17,978 bases of DNA from JBEBBU01 sp041158225 (GTDB taxonomy: Bacteria; Pseudomonadota; Gammaproteobacteria; Methylococcales; Methylococcaceae): contig JBEBBU010000109.1 in NCBI GenBank assembly GCA_041158225.1, positions 1 to 17,978 on the forward strand. Direction: 5' to 3'. A program made the position numbers and the translations under genes. The notes beneath the pieces were generated by a model. It saw only the letters and a program-made list of their open reading frames with translations, searched no databases and was not told the DNA's origin. Shown here in pieces: positions 1 to 8,262 of this stretch; the first letter of the stretch is position 1, and the number at the start of each line of letters is the position of its first letter.

Positions 1-1512
1 ACGCTGATCACCCGCAAGGCAGGTGCTGCAGCCGATACGGGCGTACGCTGGGAATCAGCAGGCGAAGGCAGTTACACACTGGAATCGCGTTCTGTCGACC
101 ATCATGGCACCAGCATTACCCTGCATCTGCGTGAAGGCGAGGATGAGTTTCTGGACAGCTGGCGCCTGAAAAGCGTCATCCGCAAATTCTCGGATCACAT
201 CTCCCTGCCTATCGAGATGCTCAGTGAAACACCGGTGACCGATGAAGAAGGCAAGACCACCGAGGCTTCCGTGAGTGAATGGGAGGCCATCAACAGTGCT
301 TCAGCCTTGTGGGCGCGTAATCGCAGCGACATCACTGATGATGAGTACACCGAGTTTTACAAGCACGTATCCCATGATTACCAGGCTCCCATGGCCAGGG
401 TTCACAGCCGTGTCGAAGGCAATAACGAATACACCCTGCTGCTGTACATTCCAGCCAAAGCGCCGTTTGACCTCTGGGAGAGGGAAAGCAAGCGTGGCGT
501 CAAGCTCTATGTGCGCAAGGTGTTCATCATGGAGGATGCTGACAAGCTGATGCCGCGTTACCTGCGTTTCATACGCGGCGTGATTGACTCTGACTCACTG
601 CCACTCAACGTATCGCGTGAACTGCTGCAGGAAAACCAGCAGTTACAGAAAATACGCTCGGGGGCTGTCAAGAAGGTACTGGGACTGCTGGAAGACCTGG
701 TGAAAAATGATCCGGAGAAATATGCTGAGTTCTGGAAAGAATTCGGCCAGGTTCTCAAGGAAGGCCCGATTGAAGACAACGAGAATCGTGACCGCATTGC
801 CAGACTGCTTCGCTTCAGCACCACCCATAATGACAGCGAAATCCAGTCCGTAAGCCTGGATGATTACATCGCCCGCATGAAGGAAGGTCAGGAAAAGATC
901 TACTATGTTTCCGGTGAAAACCATCTGGCCGTCAAGAATAGTCCACATCTGGAAATCTTCCGCAAGAAAGGCATTGAAGTCCTGCTGCTCAGCGACCGTG
1001 TTGATGAATGGCTCACTGGCTACCTGAGTGAATATGAAGGCAAGTCGCTGGAATCGATTGCACGGGGCGATCTTGATCTTGGCAAAGTGGAAGGCAGTGA
1101 TGATAGTGATACCCCTGTGGATACAGGAGCGCACGCTGATCTGCTGGAAAAGCTGGGCAAAGCACTGGAAGACCGCGCAGCCAGCGTCAGACTGAGCCAC
1201 CGCCTGACTTCCTCGGCATCCTGTCTGGTCACTGACAGCTATGGCATGAGTCGTACCATGGAGCGCATCATGAAAGCCGCCGGGCAGAATATGGGCGGTG
1301 GCAGTAAACCCATACTGGAAATCAATCCGGAGCACACGCTGGTCAGACGGCTGTCTGATGAAAGCAACCCCGTCATGTTCAACAGCATTGCCCAGCTGCT
1401 CTTCGACCAGGCACTGCTGAGCGAAGGTGGCCAGCTGGACGATCCCGCAGGATTTGTGACCCGGCTCAATGGCGTACTGGACACACTGATGGATGGCAAA
1501 AGCGCAGGCTGA
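1..1512 (+). CDS. htpG: HtpG, Hsp90-family molecular chaperone (5' end outside window)
   Basis: This is the bacterial Hsp90, an ATP-dependent cytosolic chaperone dimer. The frame is open from base 1 to the TGA at 1510-1512 and gives 503 residues. The E. coli protein has 624, so roughly 120-140 N-terminal residues, including most of the ATPase domain, lie upstream. The visible part matches the end of the N-domain (LHLREGEDEFLD), the middle domain (DLPLNVSRELLQ-type segment, here SLPLNVSRELLQ near base 595, then VLKEGP and RMKEGQEKIYY) and the C-terminal dimerisation domain (LLFDQALLSEGG). The first in-frame ATG inside the window, at 217, is internal to the middle region and is not the real start. 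Adjacency to adk is the same as in E. coli. A strong hairpin follows the stop. Confidence 0.97.
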   Translation, partial: TLITRKAGAAADTGVRWESAGEGSYTLESRSVDHHGTSITLHLREGEDEFLDSWRLKSVIRKFSDHISLPIEMLSETPVTDEEGKTTEASVSEWEAINSASALWARNRSDITDDEYTEFYKHVSHDYQAPMARVHSRVEGNNEYTLLLYIPAKAPFDLWERESKRGVKLYVRKVFIMEDADKLMPRYLRFIRGVIDSDSLPLNVSRELLQENQQLQKIRSGAVKKVLGLLEDLVKNDPEKYAEFWKEFGQVLKEGPIEDNENRDRIARLLRFSTTHNDSEIQSVSLDDYIARMKEGQEKIYYVSGENHLAVKNSPHLEIFRKKGIEVLLLSDRVDEWLTGYLSEYEGKSLESIARGDLDLGKVEGSDDSDTPVDTGAHADLLEKLGKALEDRAASVRLSHRLTSSASCLVTDSYGMSRTMERIMKAAGQNMGGGSKPILEINPEHTLVRRLSDESNPVMFNSIAQLLFDQALLSEGGQLDDPAGFVTRLNGVLDTLMDGKSAG

Positions 1513-1524
1513 GGCCTCTGTCAG

Positions 1525-1550
1525 CGCCAGCCTGTGCTGACAGGCTGGCG
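1525..1550 (+). terminator. Probable intrinsic terminator of htpG
   Basis: Two perfectly complementary 11-base arms (1525-1535 and 1540-1550) enclose a 4-base loop (GCTG), starting 12 bases after the htpG stop. The stem is GC-rich. The tail TCTCCCTGTG is only moderately T-rich, so termination may be partial or bidirectional. The position between htpG and adk suggests that it separates the chaperone gene from the adk-leu operon. Confidence 0.7.
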
Positions 1551-1607
1551 TCTCCCTGTGTCATCAGGGGCCAAAATGTGGCATGATTTCCGGCTCACAG
1601 TTTTTGC

Positions 1608-1611
1608 GGAG
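1608..1611 (+). promoter_or_regulatory. Ribosome binding site that fixes the adk start
   Basis: GGAG lies 7 bases before the ATG at 1619. It supports this start over the in-frame ATG at 1583, which would add 12 residues before the conserved MRIMLLG beginning. Confidence 0.6.
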
Positions 1612-1618
1612 CCGTTTC

Positions 1619-2275
1619 ATGCGCATCATGTTGCTGGGAAGTCCCGGATCAGGGAAAGGTACCCAGGCCAAATTCATCACCGAACACTATGGCATTCCCC
1701 AGATTTCAACCGGGGACATGCTGCGCGCCGCTGTCAGGGCTGGTACGCCACTCGGCGTTGCGGCCAAGAAAATCATGGACGCAGGCCAGCTGGTTTCAGA
1801 CGAGATCATTCTTGGACTTATCCGCGAACGCATTGCAGAAGATGACTGCAAGAACGGTTTTCTGCTGGATGGGTTCCCCCGCACCCTGCCCCAGGCAGAC
1901 GCACTGGATGCCATGGGCGTCTATCTGGATGCCGTCATCGAAATTGTCGTGGATGATGAGGACATTGTTGAACGCATGAGCGGCAGACGCGTTCATCCTG
2001 CATCCGGCCGCACCTACCATGTCAGGCATAACCCACCCCGCACGGAAGGGCTGGATGACGAAACAGGTGAAGCACTCATCCAGCGCGATGATGACCGCGA
2101 GCAGATCGTACGTCACCGCCTTGCGGTATACCATGAGCAGACCCGCCCTCTGGTCGATTATTACTGCCAGAGAGCACAGGATAGCAGACTGCATTTCGCC
2201 AGCATTCCTGGCAACCAGTCAGTCGACAGCGTCAGGGAGCAGATCCACGCCCTTCTTCGTGAGGTGAATCCATGA
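1619..2275 (+). CDS. adk: Adenylate kinase
   Basis: Catalyses ATP + AMP to 2 ADP in the cytosol. The protein has 218 residues, against 214 in E. coli. The P-loop GSPGSGKGT is at residues 7-15, followed by the AMP-binding segment ISTGDMLRAAVRAG, the LLDGFPRT motif near residue 83-90, and a long-form LID domain around residues 122-159 (GRRVHPASGRTYHV). The LID has no zinc-binding cysteines, as in enterobacterial enzymes. The start at 1619 is chosen from the GGAG at 1608-1611 and from alignment of MRIMLLG with E. coli MRIILLG; an in-frame ATG at 1583 is possible but lacks support. The stop overlaps the leuC start by four bases (ATGA), so the two are probably translationally coupled. No convincing promoter was seen in the 68 bases after the htpG hairpin. 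Confidence 0.97.
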   Translation: MRIMLLGSPGSGKGTQAKFITEHYGIPQISTGDMLRAAVRAGTPLGVAAKKIMDAGQLVSDEIILGLIRERIAEDDCKNGFLLDGFPRTLPQADALDAMGVYLDAVIEIVVDDEDIVERMSGRRVHPASGRTYHVRHNPPRTEGLDDETGEALIQRDDDREQIVRHRLAVYHEQTRPLVDYYCQRAQDSRLHFASIPGNQSVDSVREQIHALLREVNP

Positions 2276-3696
2276 GTGGCAAAACGCTTTATGACAAGAT
2301 ATGGGAAGCGCACGTCGTCGCTACCGAGGCTGATGGCTCGACCCTGCTTTACATCGACCGCCAGCTTATTCATGAAGTGACCTCCCCCCAGGCCTTTGAG
2401 GGGCTGAGAATAGCCGGACGCAAACCGTGGCGTCTGGACGCCAATCTGGCCGTTGCCGACCATAATGTGCCTACAGAACACCGTGAGCATGGTATTGCTG
2501 ATCCGGTTTCACGCCTTCAGGTCGAAACCCTCAGTCACAACTGCGCTGATTTCGGCATCACCGAATTTGCCATGAACGATCCTCGCCAGGGTATTGTGCA
2601 TGTGGTTGGCCCAGAGCAGGGAGCCACCCTGCCCGGCATGACCATTGTCTGCGGCGACTCGCATACCTCGACCCATGGTGCGTTTGGTGCGCTCGCTTTT
2701 GGTATTGGCACATCTGAAGTGGAACACGTGCTGGCAACCCAGTGCCTGTTGCAGAAAAAAGCACGTAACATGCGTATCAGCGTCAACGGTGAACTGCACC
2801 CGGATGTGACGGCCAAGGATGTGGTGCTCTACATTATCGGGCAGATTGGCACGGCGGGAGGTACCGGATTTACCGTAGAGTTTGCCGGCACGGCCATCCA
2901 GTCCCTGACCATGGAGGGACGCATGACCCTCTGCAACATGGCTATTGAGGCTGGCGCCCGCGCAGGACTGGTCGCCGTTGATGCGACCACTGTCGATTAT
3001 CTCAGGGGACGCCCGTTCGCCCCGGAAGGCGAGCTCTGGGAGCAGGCGGTGACAGCCTGGTCTGAACTGCATTCGGATGCTTACGCAGTCTTTGATCGTG
3101 AGATCAGCCTGGATGCGGCTGACATAGTGCCCATGGTCACCTGGGGTACTTCACCGGAAATGGTACTGCCAGTGACCGCCTGTGTACCCGATCCGGCGCT
3201 GGAAAATGATGCCGTGCGCCGTGACGGATACCAGCGCGCACTTGACTATATGGGGCTGGTCGCTGATGCTCCCATTACCAGTATTCCCGTAGACCGGGTA
3301 TTTATTGGCTCCTGTACCAATGCGCGCATTGAGGATCTCCGTCTGGCCGCCCAGATAGCAGCTGGCGGGAAGGTTGCCCGCTCAGTGAAACAGGCGCTGG
3401 TGGTGCCAGGTTCAGGTCTGGTCAAACAGCAGGCAGAAGCTGAAGGCCTGGACCAGATTTTCCGGGATGCCGGCTTTGAATGGCGCGATCCCGGTTGCTC
3501 CATGTGTCTGGCCATGAATGCCGACCGCCTTGAGCCTGGTGAGCGCTGCGCATCGACTTCCAACCGGAACTTTGAAGGGCGGCAGGGTTATGGCAGCCGT
3601 ACCCATCTGGTCAGCCCGGCCATGGCCGCCGCCGCCGCACTGCATGGTCATTTTGTTGATATCAGAACCCTCGGCAGCAAGGAGACCGACCTGTGA
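2272..3696 (+). CDS. leuC: 3-isopropylmalate dehydratase, large subunit
   Basis: Together with LeuD it isomerises 2-isopropylmalate to 3-isopropylmalate in leucine synthesis. It belongs to the aconitase superfamily and carries a [4Fe-4S] cluster. The length of 474 residues is usual for the family. Cluster cysteines are visible at C348 (in FIGSCTNARIEDLR), C409 and C412 (in GCSMCLAMNADRL). Substrate-region motifs include CGDSHTSTHGAFGALAFGIG from residue 127 and the NRNFEGRQG segment from residue 431. GAGGTGA at 2261-2267 is the ribosome binding site. The ATG overlaps the adk stop, and the stop overlaps the leuD GTG start, so the gene is packed inside an adk-leuC-leuD-leuB-asd unit. No frameshift or missing catalytic residue was seen. 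Confidence 0.97.
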   Translation: MSGKTLYDKIWEAHVVATEADGSTLLYIDRQLIHEVTSPQAFEGLRIAGRKPWRLDANLAVADHNVPTEHREHGIADPVSRLQVETLSHNCADFGITEFAMNDPRQGIVHVVGPEQGATLPGMTIVCGDSHTSTHGAFGALAFGIGTSEVEHVLATQCLLQKKARNMRISVNGELHPDVTAKDVVLYIIGQIGTAGGTGFTVEFAGTAIQSLTMEGRMTLCNMAIEAGARAGLVAVDATTVDYLRGRPFAPEGELWEQAVTAWSELHSDAYAVFDREISLDAADIVPMVTWGTSPEMVLPVTACVPDPALENDAVRRDGYQRALDYMGLVADAPITSIPVDRVFIGSCTNARIEDLRLAAQIAAGGKVARSVKQALVVPGSGLVKQQAEAEGLDQIFRDAGFEWRDPGCSMCLAMNADRLEPGERCASTSNRNFEGRQGYGSRTHLVSPAMAAAAALHGHFVDIRTLGSKETDL

Positions 3697-4349
3697 AAGC
3701 ATTCCGCCGCCTGAACTCCCGCATGGTTCCGCTGGATCGCGCCAATGTGGATACCGATGCCATCATCCCCAAACAGTTCCTGAAGTCCATACGCCGTAGC
3801 GGATTTGGCCCCTTCCTGTTTGATGAATGGCGCTATCTGGATCGGGGCGAGCCGGACATGGACTGCAGCCACAGACCGCTCAATCCTGATTTCGTGCTGA
3901 ATCTTCCATGTTACTACGGTGCCAAAATACTGCTGGCCCGGGAAAACTTTGGCTGCGGTTCTTCGCGCGAGCATGCACCATGGGCGCTGGAAGACTACGG
4001 ATTCAGGGCCATCCTTGCACCCAGTTTTGCCGATATATTTTTCAATAACTGTTTCAAGAACGGCATCCTGCCCATTGTACTGCCTGCGGCAAAGATAGAT
4101 GAACTGTTCAGGGAAGCGTCACCTGGTTTTGACTTGACCATCGATCTGGCCGAGCAGACCATTACCACCCATTTTGGCGAAATCATCACTTTTGATATTG
4201 ATGACTCGCGCAAGCACAGACTGCTGAACGGACTGGATGACATCGGACTGACACTGCAGCAGGCAGACACCATTCGCGCCTATGAGGCACAGCGCCGGGG
4301 CCAGGCACCCTGGCTGTTTGCCAGCATGGCCCCATCACCCATGGCATAG
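3693..4349 (+). CDS. leuD: 3-isopropylmalate dehydratase, small subunit
   Basis: This is the swivelling small subunit that completes the LeuCD isomerase. It has 218 residues, close to the family norm of about 200-215. It shows the N-terminal motif NVDTDAIIPKQFLKSI (residues 18-33) and the hallmark NFGCGSSREHAPWAL (residues 85-99), followed by FADIFFNNCFKNGILPI. The start is a GTG at 3693 that overlaps the leuC TGA by four bases. AAGGAG at 3679-3684 is well placed in front of it, and the beginning VKAFRRLNSRMVPLDRANVDTD matches the family. The tail after residue 205 (about 13 residues) is variable and adds nothing recognisable. Confidence 0.97.
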   Translation: MKAFRRLNSRMVPLDRANVDTDAIIPKQFLKSIRRSGFGPFLFDEWRYLDRGEPDMDCSHRPLNPDFVLNLPCYYGAKILLARENFGCGSSREHAPWALEDYGFRAILAPSFADIFFNNCFKNGILPIVLPAAKIDELFREASPGFDLTIDLAEQTITTHFGEIITFDIDDSRKHRLLNGLDDIGLTLQQADTIRAYEAQRRGQAPWLFASMAPSPMA

Positions 4350-4363
4350 CATCAGGAGGATAC

Positions 4364-5449
4364 ATGAGCCATAAAATTACAGTACTTCCCGGAGACGGTA
4401 TCGGTCCGGAAATTGTCAGTGAAGCTCTCAAGGTACTGCACTGCGCTGGTGAGATCCATGGTGTGCAGTTTGAAACCGAGCATGCACTGATTGGTGGTGC
4501 CGCCTATGATGTCCATGGCACCCCCTTTCCGGAAGAAACGCTAAGACTGAGTGAACAGGCCGATGCCATCCTTCTGGGGGCAGTGGGCGGTCCGAAGTGG
4601 GAGGCACTGGACTATGCCGTGCGTCCTGAAAGGGGCCTGCTTGGCATCAGGGCATCCCTTGACCTGTTCTCCAATCTTCGCCCCGCCCTGCTCTACCCGC
4701 AGCTGGTGGCAGCTTCCACCCTGAAGCCAGAGGTGGTCTCGGGTCTGGACATCCTGATCGTGCGTGAACTCACCGGCGGTATCTATTTCGGCAAACCCAG
4801 AGGGCGCCGCATCAACGACCGCGGAGAACGCGAAGGCTACAACACGCTGGTGTACTCGGAAAGCGAAATCCGCAGAATTGCACACAGCGCTTTTCAGGTT
4901 GCCCAGAAACGCCAGCGCAGACTCTGTTCCATTGACAAGGCCAATGTACTTGAGTGCACCGAACTGTGGCGTGAGGTGGTCATGGAAGTTCACAAGGACT
5001 ATCCCGATGTAGCGCTGAGCCATATGTATGTCGACAATGCTTCCATGCAGCTGGTCCGCAATCCAAAGCAGTTTGATGTCATGCTGACGGACAACATGTT
5101 CGGGGACATCCTTTCCGACTGTGCTGCCATGCTCACCGGCTCCATCGGCATGCTGCCCTCTGCCTCACTCAACGGCAGTGGCAAGGGCATGTATGAGCCC
5201 ATTCACGGATCAGCACCTGATATTGCAGGCCAGGGCATAGCCAATCCTCTCGCGACCATACTGTCAGTGGCCATGATGCTGCGCTATACCCTGGATCTTG
5301 CGCCGCTGGCTGACAAGATTGAAGCTGCCGTTACAGGTGCCCTGGATTCAGGGGTACGTACCGCCGATATCCATAGCGAAGGCACGCGCAAGGTCAGTAC
5401 TGTTGCCATGGGTGATGCCGTTGTGGCTGCCTTGCGTGCCGGTCATTGA
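4364..5449 (+). CDS. leuB: 3-isopropylmalate dehydrogenase
   Basis: NAD-dependent oxidative decarboxylation of 3-isopropylmalate, the third committed step to leucine; cytosolic homodimer. The 361 residues are full length. Visible motifs are LPGDGIGPEI (residues 8-17), the substrate arginines in R96/R106/R134 contexts (SLDLFSNLRP, LIVRELTGGIYFG), catalytic Y141 and K192 (SIDKANVL), the metal aspartates D224, D248 and D252 (YVDNASMQL, TDNMFGDILSD), and the NAD-binding loop PIHGSAPDIAG (279-289). A textbook AGGAGG at 4354-4359 sits just before the ATG, 14 bases after leuD. The stop lies inside the GAGGAGG that serves asd. Confidence 0.97.
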   Translation: MSHKITVLPGDGIGPEIVSEALKVLHCAGEIHGVQFETEHALIGGAAYDVHGTPFPEETLRLSEQADAILLGAVGGPKWEALDYAVRPERGLLGIRASLDLFSNLRPALLYPQLVAASTLKPEVVSGLDILIVRELTGGIYFGKPRGRRINDRGEREGYNTLVYSESEIRRIAHSAFQVAQKRQRRLCSIDKANVLECTELWREVVMEVHKDYPDVALSHMYVDNASMQLVRNPKQFDVMLTDNMFGDILSDCAAMLTGSIGMLPSASLNGSGKGMYEPIHGSAPDIAGQGIANPLATILSVAMMLRYTLDLAPLADKIEAAVTGALDSGVRTADIHSEGTRKVSTVAMGDAVVAALRAGH

Positions 5450-5454
5450 GGAGG
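5448..5454 (+). promoter_or_regulatory. Ribosome binding site that fixes the asd start
   Basis: GAGGAGG overlaps the last two bases of leuB and lies 8 bases before the ATG at 5463. The asd frame is open back to an ATG at 5298 inside leuB, but only 5463 has this signal and gives the family-like beginning. Confidence 0.75.
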
Positions 5455-5462
5455 ATACGGGA

Positions 5463-6485
5463 ATGACCAGAACCTTTGATGTCGCGGTACTTGGTGCTAC
5501 CGGTGTCGTTGGCGAAACCATGCTGTCGATTCTCGCCCAGAGGAAATTTCCTGTCGGCAGATTACATGCGCTGGCCAGCAGCCGCTCGGCAGGCAGGTCT
5601 ATTGCCTTTGGCGATGACGAAGTTATCGTGCAGGATGTGGAAACCTTTGACTGGTCACAGGCACAGATCGGGCTGTTTTCGCCAGGTGCCAGCGTTTCCG
5701 AGATCTATGCGCCCCTGGCCGCCGAAGCGGGCTGTGTGGTCATCGACAATACTTCACGCTTCCGCTACGAGGATGATATCCCTCTGGTCGTACCCGAGGT
5801 CAATCCGGAAAGTATTGCGGACTACAGAAACCGTGGCATCATTGCCAATCCCAACTGTTCGACCATACAGATGCTGGTCGCCCTGAAACCCATTCATGAT
5901 GAAGTGGGTATTGCGCGTATCAATGTCTGCACCTATCAGGCGGTATCGGGTACTGGCAAGGATGCCATTGATGAACTGGCTGAACAGACCACCAGCCTGC
6001 TCAACCTGAAACCGGTCACCCCGAAAATCTATCCCAAGCAGATCGCTTTCAATGTCATCCCTCAGATCGACAGCTTCCAGGATAATGGTTACACCAAGGA
6101 AGAAATGAAGATGGTGTGGGAAACACGCAAGATTCTTGGTGATCAGGATATTCTGGTCAATCCGACAACCGTGCGCGTACCTGTTTTCTATGGTCATTCA
6201 GAAGCCGTTCATATCGAGACGCGCCGGAAGATCAGCGCCGAAAGAGTCAGGGAACTGCTGGAAGCGGCACCTGGAGTCACTGTCCTCGACAGCAGGACAG
6301 CAGGTGGTTATCCTACTGCGGTGACTGAGGCTGCCGGTCAGGATGATGTATTTGTAGGCCGTATCCGGGAAGATATTTCCCATCCCATGGGCATCAACCT
6401 GTGGGTCGTTGCGGATAATGTGCGCAAGGGGGCCGCCCTGAACAGTGTCCAGATTGCGGAGGTACTGATCAGGGATCATCTGTAA
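5463..6485 (+). CDS. asd: Aspartate-semialdehyde dehydrogenase
   Basis: Reduces 4-aspartyl phosphate to aspartate semialdehyde with NADPH, the branch to lysine, diaminopimelate, threonine and methionine. It has 340 residues. The Rossmann motif VLGATGVVGETM is at 9-20, the nucleophile is C132 in ANPNCSTIQM, the substrate glutamine segment is YQAVSGTG (158-165), and the catalytic histidine is probably H245 in VFYGHSEAVHIE. This NPNCSTIQM sub-type is shorter than the E. coli-type enzyme of about 367-370 residues and belongs to the branch also found in Gram-positives and many proteobacteria. The active cysteine separates it from the inactive Usg-type paralogues that occupy this locus in some species. 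fimV starts 20 bases downstream. Confidence 0.96.
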   Translation: MTRTFDVAVLGATGVVGETMLSILAQRKFPVGRLHALASSRSAGRSIAFGDDEVIVQDVETFDWSQAQIGLFSPGASVSEIYAPLAAEAGCVVIDNTSRFRYEDDIPLVVPEVNPESIADYRNRGIIANPNCSTIQMLVALKPIHDEVGIARINVCTYQAVSGTGKDAIDELAEQTTSLLNLKPVTPKIYPKQIAFNVIPQIDSFQDNGYTKEEMKMVWETRKILGDQDILVNPTTVRVPVFYGHSEAVHIETRRKISAERVRELLEAAPGVTVLDSRTAGGYPTAVTEAAGQDDVFVGRIREDISHPMGINLWVVADNVRKGAALNSVQIAEVLIRDHL

Positions 6486-6505
6486 ACCAAACCAGAAGGT
6501 GGAAT

Positions 6506-8260
6506 GTGCTCAAAAGGAATACCCTGTATCTCTGCTGTCTGTCTGCACTGCTGGTGCCGGAGGCGCCCCAGGCAGTGACGCTGGGTGAAATCCAGGTCAG
6601 TTCATCACAGAACGAGCCACTTCGCGCAAGCATTCCCATCCGCCTGGAACCTGGCGAATCTGCGGCATCCGTCAAGGCGGTCGTTGCTTCGCCAGATGAT
6701 TTTTCCGCCGCAGGCATTGAGCGTCGCGCTTACCTGCAGAACCTGAATCTACAGGTAGTGACTGATGCAACGGGAGCCTCCCGTATCGATATCAGCAGTA
6801 CCGGCAGGATCACAGATCCACAGCTGCAGCTCGTTGTTGCACTGGACGGTCCCCCGCAAAAAGTGGCACGCACCTATCGTGCTCCTCTGGCACGGGCAAC
6901 TGCCGCCCAGTATCCGGCTGAACCTGCGCCATCCATAGACGACCGGCAATATGGCCCCGTTAGAAAAAGTGATACTTTGTGGAGTGTTGCACGACAGATA
7001 AGCAGACCATCAGGTATCAGCAATGAACAGATGGTTATTGCGCTGATACGCGCGAACCCGGATGCATTTCAGGAACAGGGGCTGGCGCTACGTGCAGGTG
7101 AAATACTGAAAATTCCTGAGATGCAACTGATCACCCAACTGACCGCAGAGCAGGCAAGAAAAATATTTGCGCCGCTCCGCCGTAGTAACAGCGTGAAACG
7201 GGCCAGCATCCTGGCAGCAGTTGAAAACCTGCAGGGCGGCATAGCCTCCGCCGCTGCCAGCAAGACCCCACCACCTGCGGCGGTATCACCACAGCTACCC
7301 CACCAGCCAATAACTGCTGCTCCCCAGCCCGTACAGGCGCCACTGCCCCCCCCCGCGTCCACGGCACCAGCACCAGTCGTAGCACCAGTTGCCACCACGC
7401 ATCCATCGTCTCATCAGGTTCAGCCATCTCCCCCTGCTGTCGACAACACTGCCATCATGGAAGTCATCCACAGGGAAAAATTACAGTTGCAGGGTGAGAA
7501 TGAAAAAATACGCTCACAGTTACAGCAGCTCGAACAGCAGGTGGAGTCGCTGCAGGAACAGTTGCAGCTACAGAACGACACCCTACGTAAATCAGTGCTG
7601 GCCGCCACCCATCCTGTCCCGGCAACGTCTGCTGGCGCAAACGCAGAGGCAGAAAAAAGCCGTATGCAGTCAGAAGATGAACAGGCGACATTACTGGGGA
7701 TACCGGTTTCCAACCGTTTCCTGCTCCTGCTGGGTGCCGGCAGCGTCGCCGTTACCGGACTGCTGGGCATACTGTGGTCAACCAGGAGAACGGAACCACC
7801 GCCGCCAGTACCGCCACCTGCCCGATATGACTATGGCACCCCGCCACCAGCGCAGCATGCAGCACGCCCTGTCCGTGAGACACCGGCAGCATCAGCAGCT
7901 GCCATGGATCAGCCACGCCTTGGTGGCGGCCTTGATGAACTGCTCAGCCGCCTGAACACCCTCAAGCCAGCTGACATGCCCCCAGTTCCCCCGATGGCTG
8001 ACGAAGACAGCGATACACCTGAACCTGCAGCGCAGCCGCAACCTGCCCGTCAGAGCAAGCCGCGACAGAAACGTGGGCTGAACAGGCTCACGGATCCCAC
8101 CGACCCAGCCACGACCCAGTACAAGCTTAACCTTGCCAAAACCTGCATCCAGCAGGGTGACAGGGATCTGGCCAATACTCTCCTGCAGGATGTCATCCGC
8201 AAAGGAAAAGCATCACAGCGAAATGAAGCACTGGAGCTTTTACAGACACTAAACGGCTGA
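6506..8260 (+). CDS. fimV: FimV-family polar hub protein (compact form)
   Basis: FimV proteins are inner-membrane, peptidoglycan-binding organisers of the cell pole. In Pseudomonas they are needed for type IV pili and cAMP signalling. This one has 584 residues, against about 900 in P. aeruginosa. Domains in order: signal peptide (1-23, ending PQA before VTLGEIQVSS), FimV N-terminal domain (about 24-128), LysM (about 150-204, KSDTLWSVARQI), Pro/Ala-rich linker (252-315), coiled coil (about 320-362, Gln/Leu-rich), one membrane segment (405-424, LLLLGAGSVAVTGLLGIL), an acidic Pro-rich cytoplasmic linker, and the conserved C-terminal FimV/TPR-like helix pair (about 535-583). The start is GTG at 6506, six bases after AAGG (6496-6499). 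The ATG at 6504 is in another frame. The stop is two bases from the end of the convergent regulator gene. Confidence 0.93.
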   Translation: MLKRNTLYLCCLSALLVPEAPQAVTLGEIQVSSSQNEPLRASIPIRLEPGESAASVKAVVASPDDFSAAGIERRAYLQNLNLQVVTDATGASRIDISSTGRITDPQLQLVVALDGPPQKVARTYRAPLARATAAQYPAEPAPSIDDRQYGPVRKSDTLWSVARQISRPSGISNEQMVIALIRANPDAFQEQGLALRAGEILKIPEMQLITQLTAEQARKIFAPLRRSNSVKRASILAAVENLQGGIASAAASKTPPPAAVSPQLPHQPITAAPQPVQAPLPPPASTAPAPVVAPVATTHPSSHQVQPSPPAVDNTAIMEVIHREKLQLQGENEKIRSQLQQLEQQVESLQEQLQLQNDTLRKSVLAATHPVPATSAGANAEAEKSRMQSEDEQATLLGIPVSNRFLLLLGAGSVAVTGLLGILWSTRRTEPPPPVPPPARYDYGTPPPAQHAARPVRETPAASAAAMDQPRLGGGLDELLSRLNTLKPADMPPVPPMADEDSDTPEPAAQPQPARQSKPRQKRGLNRLTDPTDPATTQYKLNLAKTCIQQGDRDLANTLLQDVIRKGKASQRNEALELLQTLNG

Positions 8261-8262
8261 TG

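Noticed and set aside
643..1335. 230-codon open frame on the minus strand opposite htpG
   Set aside because: It lies entirely within htpG, matches no family I recognise, and its composition is that of a shadow frame.
1558..1587. Possible adk promoter (GTGTCA or TGTCAT with CATGAT, extended TG)
   Set aside because: Both hexamers match the consensus poorly. The adk unit may instead be served by readthrough from htpG or by a promoter I cannot see.
1583..1618. Upstream ATG giving adenylate kinase 12 extra residues
   Set aside because: There is no ribosome binding site before it, and the family begins at MRIMLLG.
5298..5462. Upstream ATG giving Asd 55 extra residues inside leuB
   Set aside because: It would overlap leuB heavily, while the GAGGAGG at 5448-5454 points to the ATG at 5463.
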